Both the position numbers and the translations under genes were made by a program. Under the pieces are notes generated by a model. It was not told the origin of the DNA, searched no databases, and saw nothing but the letters and a program-made list of their open reading frames with translations. A stretch of DNA of 64,000 nucleotides from Cichorium intybus (taxonomy: Eukaryota > Streptophyta > Magnoliopsida > Asterales > Asteraceae): the NCBI GenBank assembly GCA_023525715.1, contig CM042014.1:18950563-19014562 (forward strand). The letters run 5' to 3'. This document shows, piece after piece, positions 60,017-64,000 of this stretch (its first letter is position 1; each line of letters starts with the position of its first letter).

Positions 60017-60800
60017 GAAGTAAATTACACTTTTGGTCCCTGTGGTTTACCCAAGTTTTCTCTTTAAGTCCAACTTTTCAAATTTCATGCTGATGGTCCC
60101 TGTGGTGGCCAAAATCTTACACTTTGTCCCTTGGCGAATATAAAGACCAATTTACCCTTTTTAATTTCTTTTTCAATTTTCTTTTAATGTATTATTTATT
60201 AAATTCATTAAAAAAAGAAAAATACCCCACCCCACTACCCCCCTCACACACACACGCACACATACACACACACACACTCTCTCTCTCTTTCTTTCTCTCT
60301 CTCTTCTCTGATGGAGTAGAATATGACAGGAGTTAGAAGAGGATTGGAAATTAAGCAATCGCCTTTGTTGCTCTGGTGTTGTTGCTTGAAGCCTCGATCG
60401 ACGACCCAACAATCTGACAGAGGCATACAATCTCTCGATTCTGTCTCTCTATTCGATTCACACACACACACAATCAGTGTGTGTTCTTCCTCCCTTTCCC
60501 ATCTCTCGATCTTCTCTCCCTTTTCTTTTTTCCCCTTTTTTGTTTTACAGATGCAAAGAGAAGACCCTTTAGTCTCGATCATGGATGTCCGAGCCTGATC
60601 GAGCTAAAATAGCACCAGATTCTTGTTTTTGGAAAAACAAGCTCGAGCCACCACTCTTCACCTCGAAAAAGTGAAAAAAAAAAGAGTTTGATTGAGTGTG
60701 GTTAGATTCATATTAGTGGCATTAAGAAAAAGATTCATGGATATACTTGATTTTGTGTTTGCATAGTATAATCCGATGGGTTGGAGTTGGTCATCGAAGG

Positions 60801-60857
<57 letters not shown>

Positions 60858-61092
60858 TGGGAGGGGGGGTGGAGGACTGTATTTTTAATTTTATTTTAAT
60901 TTCCTAAATAATTAATATCTTAAACAAAAAAGGAAAAATAAATTAAAAAGGGTATTTTAGTCATTTGACATGGATCAGGGACAATAAGTGTTAGCTTTAT
61001 GCAACCATAGTGACCATCAACGTGAAATTTGAAAAGTTGGACTTAGAGTGAAAAATGAGGTAAACCACTGGGACCAAAAGTGTAATTTACTC
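60017..61092. mobile_element. Non-autonomous Mutator-like element (1076 bp)
   Basis: Inverted ends of about 140 bp: the left reads AGTAAATTACACTTTTGGTC and the reversed right end reads the same. Imperfect 8-bp flanks TTTTAGTA (60009-60016) and TTTTAATA (61093-61100) look like an aged target duplication. The TIR shares the TCCCTGTxGTTTACC word with the large MULE. The interior has CA, CT and GA microsatellites and a stretch (60320-60700) that is GC-richer than its surroundings and may be a captured gene piece, but no domain is seen. Confidence 0.8.
60803..60855. repeat. (GA)n microsatellite
   Basis: About 26 uninterrupted AG units inside the non-autonomous MULE. Confidence 0.95.
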
Positions 61093-61100
61093 TTTTAATA

Positions 61101-61522
61101 ATTTGTGGTATTGCGTTTAAAGCTTAATATTTATATGATGTATACAGATATCTAGATCGTGGCCTGGATTTATGGTAGAAACAAAAGCAATATATAATCA
61201 AACTAATCTAAGATTGTGAAAGAAATGGATGTGGTTGGGTTCCAATAATGGCGACTAAGGAAACTACGACCAACCAATCTATTCATTCATTTCCCATCAT
61301 TATTATTGGTGAAGTATACTCTTTGATTTCTCGAATGAATTTGATAAACAAATCATGTTCACTATATTATTTTCTATTTTTTCAATTAAATGACTTATTA
61401 GTTATACACAACCGTATTCCTTGAACTTATTAATTAATTAACTTCCTTTATATGGATTTTAGTTTGTGAAATTTGACGAGTGGAGCTAAATGATGACAAC
61501 AATATGAGCGTCCATACAGTCT
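61101..61522. other. AT-rich intergenic stretch
   Basis: Nothing recognised. Confidence 0.5.
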
Positions 61523-61538
61523 AATAACAATGGTAATA

Positions 61539-61688
61539 CCAAACGGCCTTTGGCCTAACGGTATCAAGGTATTGGAAATGTGTGTTCCTTTCAAGTGGTT
61601 GAGTGTTCAAGTCTCATTATAGACGTAAGATGTAGATTTAGGTGTAGATTTAGAAAGTATGTGTGTTTGCCGTTCATATAAAAAAAAA
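61539..61688 (+). mobile_element. tRNA-derived SINE (about 150 bp)
   Basis: Box A-like TGGCCTAACGG (61551-61561) and box B GTTCAAGTC (about 61606-61614, full fit to GWTCRANNC), then an A-rich tail. A target duplication of about 16 bp, AATAACAATGGTAATA, lies at 61523-61538 and 61689-61704. The sequence is unrelated to the SINE at 41926 apart from the pol III boxes. Confidence 0.85.
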
Positions 61689-61704
61689 AATAACAATGGT
61701 AATA

Positions 61705-62042
61705 TTTTCATAACTTTTTATTTAAATCTAAACATAATAGTAAACTAGTAATCATTCAATATGATAATCATCCCTAAATTCTTGTTTTAACGGATATTTA
61801 AAGATTTTGTTATCTATATTCATTACCTATTACATACAATTACTAATGCGTGAACAGTAATACGTTGGTAATTGTTTAAAATGTAAAAAATGAGATTCTA
61901 AATCATTATTCTTTATGTATTTAAGTATGGTAATCGGTTTGATGAAAAAAATTCATATTTAATTATAAGCTATCAAAATCATGTATTTAGTGTTAACTAT
62001 ATATTACTACGGTATTTAGTCCGCAAGAGTTAATATTGAGCC
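61705..62042. other. AT-rich intergenic stretch
   Basis: Nothing recognised. Confidence 0.5.
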
Positions 62043-62047
62043 CTTTT

Positions 62048-62377
62048 TGTAAAATATATGTAGAGCTCAAGATTGTCTCTAAAAAAAAAAAAATCTTATG
62101 AACAGAGGGGAGACTCCCAACATATATACATATTTATATGATCGTGTCGCACAAATGTGGAATATACTAACACTCCTTCTCAGAAACGGAGGCTTGATGA
62201 TGATAAACATGGACATGTTAGGCCACGGGGGTGCGGGACGCCAACTCTGATACCATGTAAAATATATAAGGAGCTCACAGTTGTCTTTCCTAAAGAGCCC
62301 TTATGAAGAGAGGGGAGACTCCCAACATATATGCACATTTATAAGACCGTGTCGCTCCAATATGAGATACACTAACA
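62048..62377 (-). mobile_element. TRIM retrotransposon (330 bp), complete
   Basis: Two LTRs (62048-62172, 125 bp; 62256-62377, 122 bp) flank an 83-bp internal domain. On minus the LTR begins TGTTAG and ends TTTACA. The primer-binding site TGGTATCAGAGTTGG (62241-62255, minus) abuts the 5' LTR and fits initiator tRNA-Met. A polypurine tract GAGAAGGAG (62173-62181, minus) abuts the 3' LTR. A 5-bp target duplication CTTTT lies at 62043-62047 and 62378-62382. There is no coding capacity; proteins must come in trans. The LTRs differ at roughly 20% of positions, so the insertion is old. Confidence 0.92.
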
Positions 62378-62382
62378 CTTTT

Positions 62383-63186
62383 TTTAAAATTGGATTTTCA
62401 ATGTCTTTCCTAAAACACATTACTTCTATTGCGGCATATAGCATCACTACAATCACTGGTTATAAAAATTATTTAAAACTATCAGAATATCGGCTGCATA
62501 GCGCGATGGGTGCAACTCTTAGGTGAATTTAGTAAGATGAAAATTGTAAGCTATGTCTATGAGGGAGTTATTTATGGTATTTTATTATTGAAAAAAATGG
62601 TAAATAATTATTTAAAACGAGGTGGTAAAAAATTAATGATATTTCATAAATAATATCCATTTCGTAACTTTTGATAACTGCGAACTATATAACGATCTCG
62701 TTTTATATAATTATCATTCCTAAATTCTTGTTTTAAAGGATGTTTTAATAGTATATTATTTAATATTTATATCCTAAACATGAGAAGTTTGATACTTCGA
62801 AACGTTGCATTTAGACATTGGTCGCTCATTGGACCAGTGCTTGCTTCGGCTTAATAGAAGACAAATTCTAGTTGGCTCGAAATTCACATTAATGGGCCCA
62901 ATGTTCGTTGACATTGCCATATTTATTTTTCTTTGTCAGACAAAATTGGTAAATTATGCCTGCTATATAATATTGACTTTTTTATTAAATTATTATAAAG
63001 AGTGTAATTCAATTCAAAGTAATATTGTATCTAGTTGTAAAACCTCATCTTAAGGTCAACTTCACTCGCATAATGCTTTTATTGAAATTATAATATAGAG
63101 ATATAAATGATGCTTTTAATGAGCTTATGTAGATTACGTAGATGAGAAGTGAACTTTTTGGAGAAGTTAATGCTGCATAGTAATGA
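62383..63186. other. AT-rich intergenic stretch
   Basis: Short frames (62805-63053) have no domain. Nothing recognised. Confidence 0.5.
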
Positions 63187-63750
63187 TAATTATAGGTTTA
63201 ATGATCCATAACCACAACCAATAATACAAAATTTACTTATTAGACCATTGAAGTTTTAATTACATCTAATAGGTCACTGAACTTTCAATTTTGCAACCAA
63301 TAAGTCATTGAACTTTCGGTTTTGGTTTTAAAATACTATCGTTTATGATAACCGGTTATGCCCGATTTAAATCGCTACAAGAAGACCTCGTGGCTGGTTG
63401 CTGTCCTTTAATGAAGTAAGGAGTGGCGGCTGGAGGCGGATTGGACATCAAATGAGGAGAGTTGTGGCGGTGTGGTCAATGTAGTACGACTATGGTGAGA
63501 TTGTAGATAAGCTTTGAACCTGGTCGAAGTGTTAAGATTATGGATGAGTTGATGAAAATGGTCTAAGTCTGGTCAGCAGAGACAGAGGTGTCATTGGAAC
63601 TGGAAAACGGTGGTTAAAATCGGAGACAATGATATTTTAACACAAGAATTGAAAGTTCAATAACCTATTGTGTGCAATTAAAACTTCAGTGACCTAATGG
63701 ATCAATTTTGTGTTATTGATTGCTATTATGAATCATTATCCCATAATTAT
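63187..63750. mobile_element. Foldback or MULE-like element with long inverted ends
   Basis: About 150 bp at each end are imperfect inverted repeats. The left TTGAAGTTTTAATTACATCTA and TCACTGAACTTTCAATTTTG pair with the reversed right end. About 230 bp between them are GC-richer and non-coding. No exact target duplication was found, so the ends are uncertain by some bases. Confidence 0.65.
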
Positions 63751-64000
63751 AAACTTATGTGTGAAAAAGTTAATTACTTCTTGAAGTTATATGGGAAAAT
63801 ACTATGATGAATGACCAAGTTATGTGTATTAACCTTATAAATTGAATGTAAACTTAAAGAATGAATCTGGCTAAAATAAGTTCATGAGTTTATATATGAA
63901 CATTTACACATATTCTTTAGGAAAATATGCATAAAAGTCCTTATATTTTACTCTTATATTCAATTAAGCTAATTTTTTTATTAACAATTTAGTCCTAACT

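Noticed and set aside
60173..60582. Overlapping minus-strand frames
   Set aside because: Driven by CA, CT and GA low-complexity sequence in the non-autonomous MULE.
61551..61614. tRNA gene suggested by pol III boxes
   Set aside because: Same reasons: A-rich tail and 16-bp target duplication, no acceptor stem.
62048..62377. Simple diverged direct repeat
   Set aside because: Primer-binding site, purine tract and CTTTT duplication make it a TRIM element instead.

Overview
This window is plant nuclear DNA: AT-rich, with GT-AG introns, plant gene families and dense nested transposable elements. The gene set (plant-type copper chaperone, AGC VIII kinase, plant enhancer-of-polycomb-like protein) shows an angiosperm, most likely a eudicot. 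The transposon families remind me of Asteraceae, but the sequence alone cannot prove that. I recognise three host genes: a copper chaperone CCH (13107-14620, +, 3 exons), a plant AGC VIII protein kinase (17607-19856, -, 2 exons) and an enhancer-of-polycomb-like chromatin protein (38800-41269, +, 4 coding exons). None of the three is a single open reading frame; I assembled the exons by hand from splice sites and protein continuity.

Most of the rest is mobile DNA. From left to right: (1) a minus-strand Ty1/copia element (1-6423) with decayed gag and intact integrase-RT-RNase H, split by a 1451-bp solo LTR with a perfect 5-bp target duplication; (2) an element-like segment rich in a TTAGGGGCGACA motif (9592-11230); (3) an 11.7-kb Mutator-like element (21138-32833) with 209-bp terminal inverted repeats and a perfect 9-bp target duplication. 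It carries a broken mudrA-type transposase and, convergent to it, a GRF zinc-finger gene and a small coiled-coil-like ORF. It was later invaded by a Ty3/gypsy fragment and by a 2.9-kb solo LTR; (4) a PIF/Harbinger transposase pseudogene (35805-36551); (5) a tRNA-derived SINE next to an 88-bp tandem repeat (41707-42204); (6) a Ty3/gypsy array LTR-internal-LTR-truncated internal (46311-55932) with near-identical LTRs but ruined coding sequence; (7) a 1.7-kb solo LTR (57838-59537); (8) a 1.1-kb non-autonomous Mutator-like element (60017-61092); (9) a second SINE (61539-61688); (10) a 330-bp TRIM retrotransposon with LTRs, primer-binding site, polypurine tract and target duplication all visible (62048-62377); (11) a 0.56-kb foldback element (63187-63750).

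The genes show no operon-like relationship. Their only visible link to the repeats is that introns host repeats: a 29-base poly(C) run in CCH intron 1 and a possible CACTA-type miniature element in the kinase intron. The strongest structural results are the perfect target duplications (9 bp for the large Mutator-like element; 5 bp for three solo LTRs and the TRIM; about 13 and 16 bp for the SINEs), because they fix element boundaries to the base. Long gene-free stretches between these features are AT-rich and hold only microsatellites, diverged short repeats and element ends.
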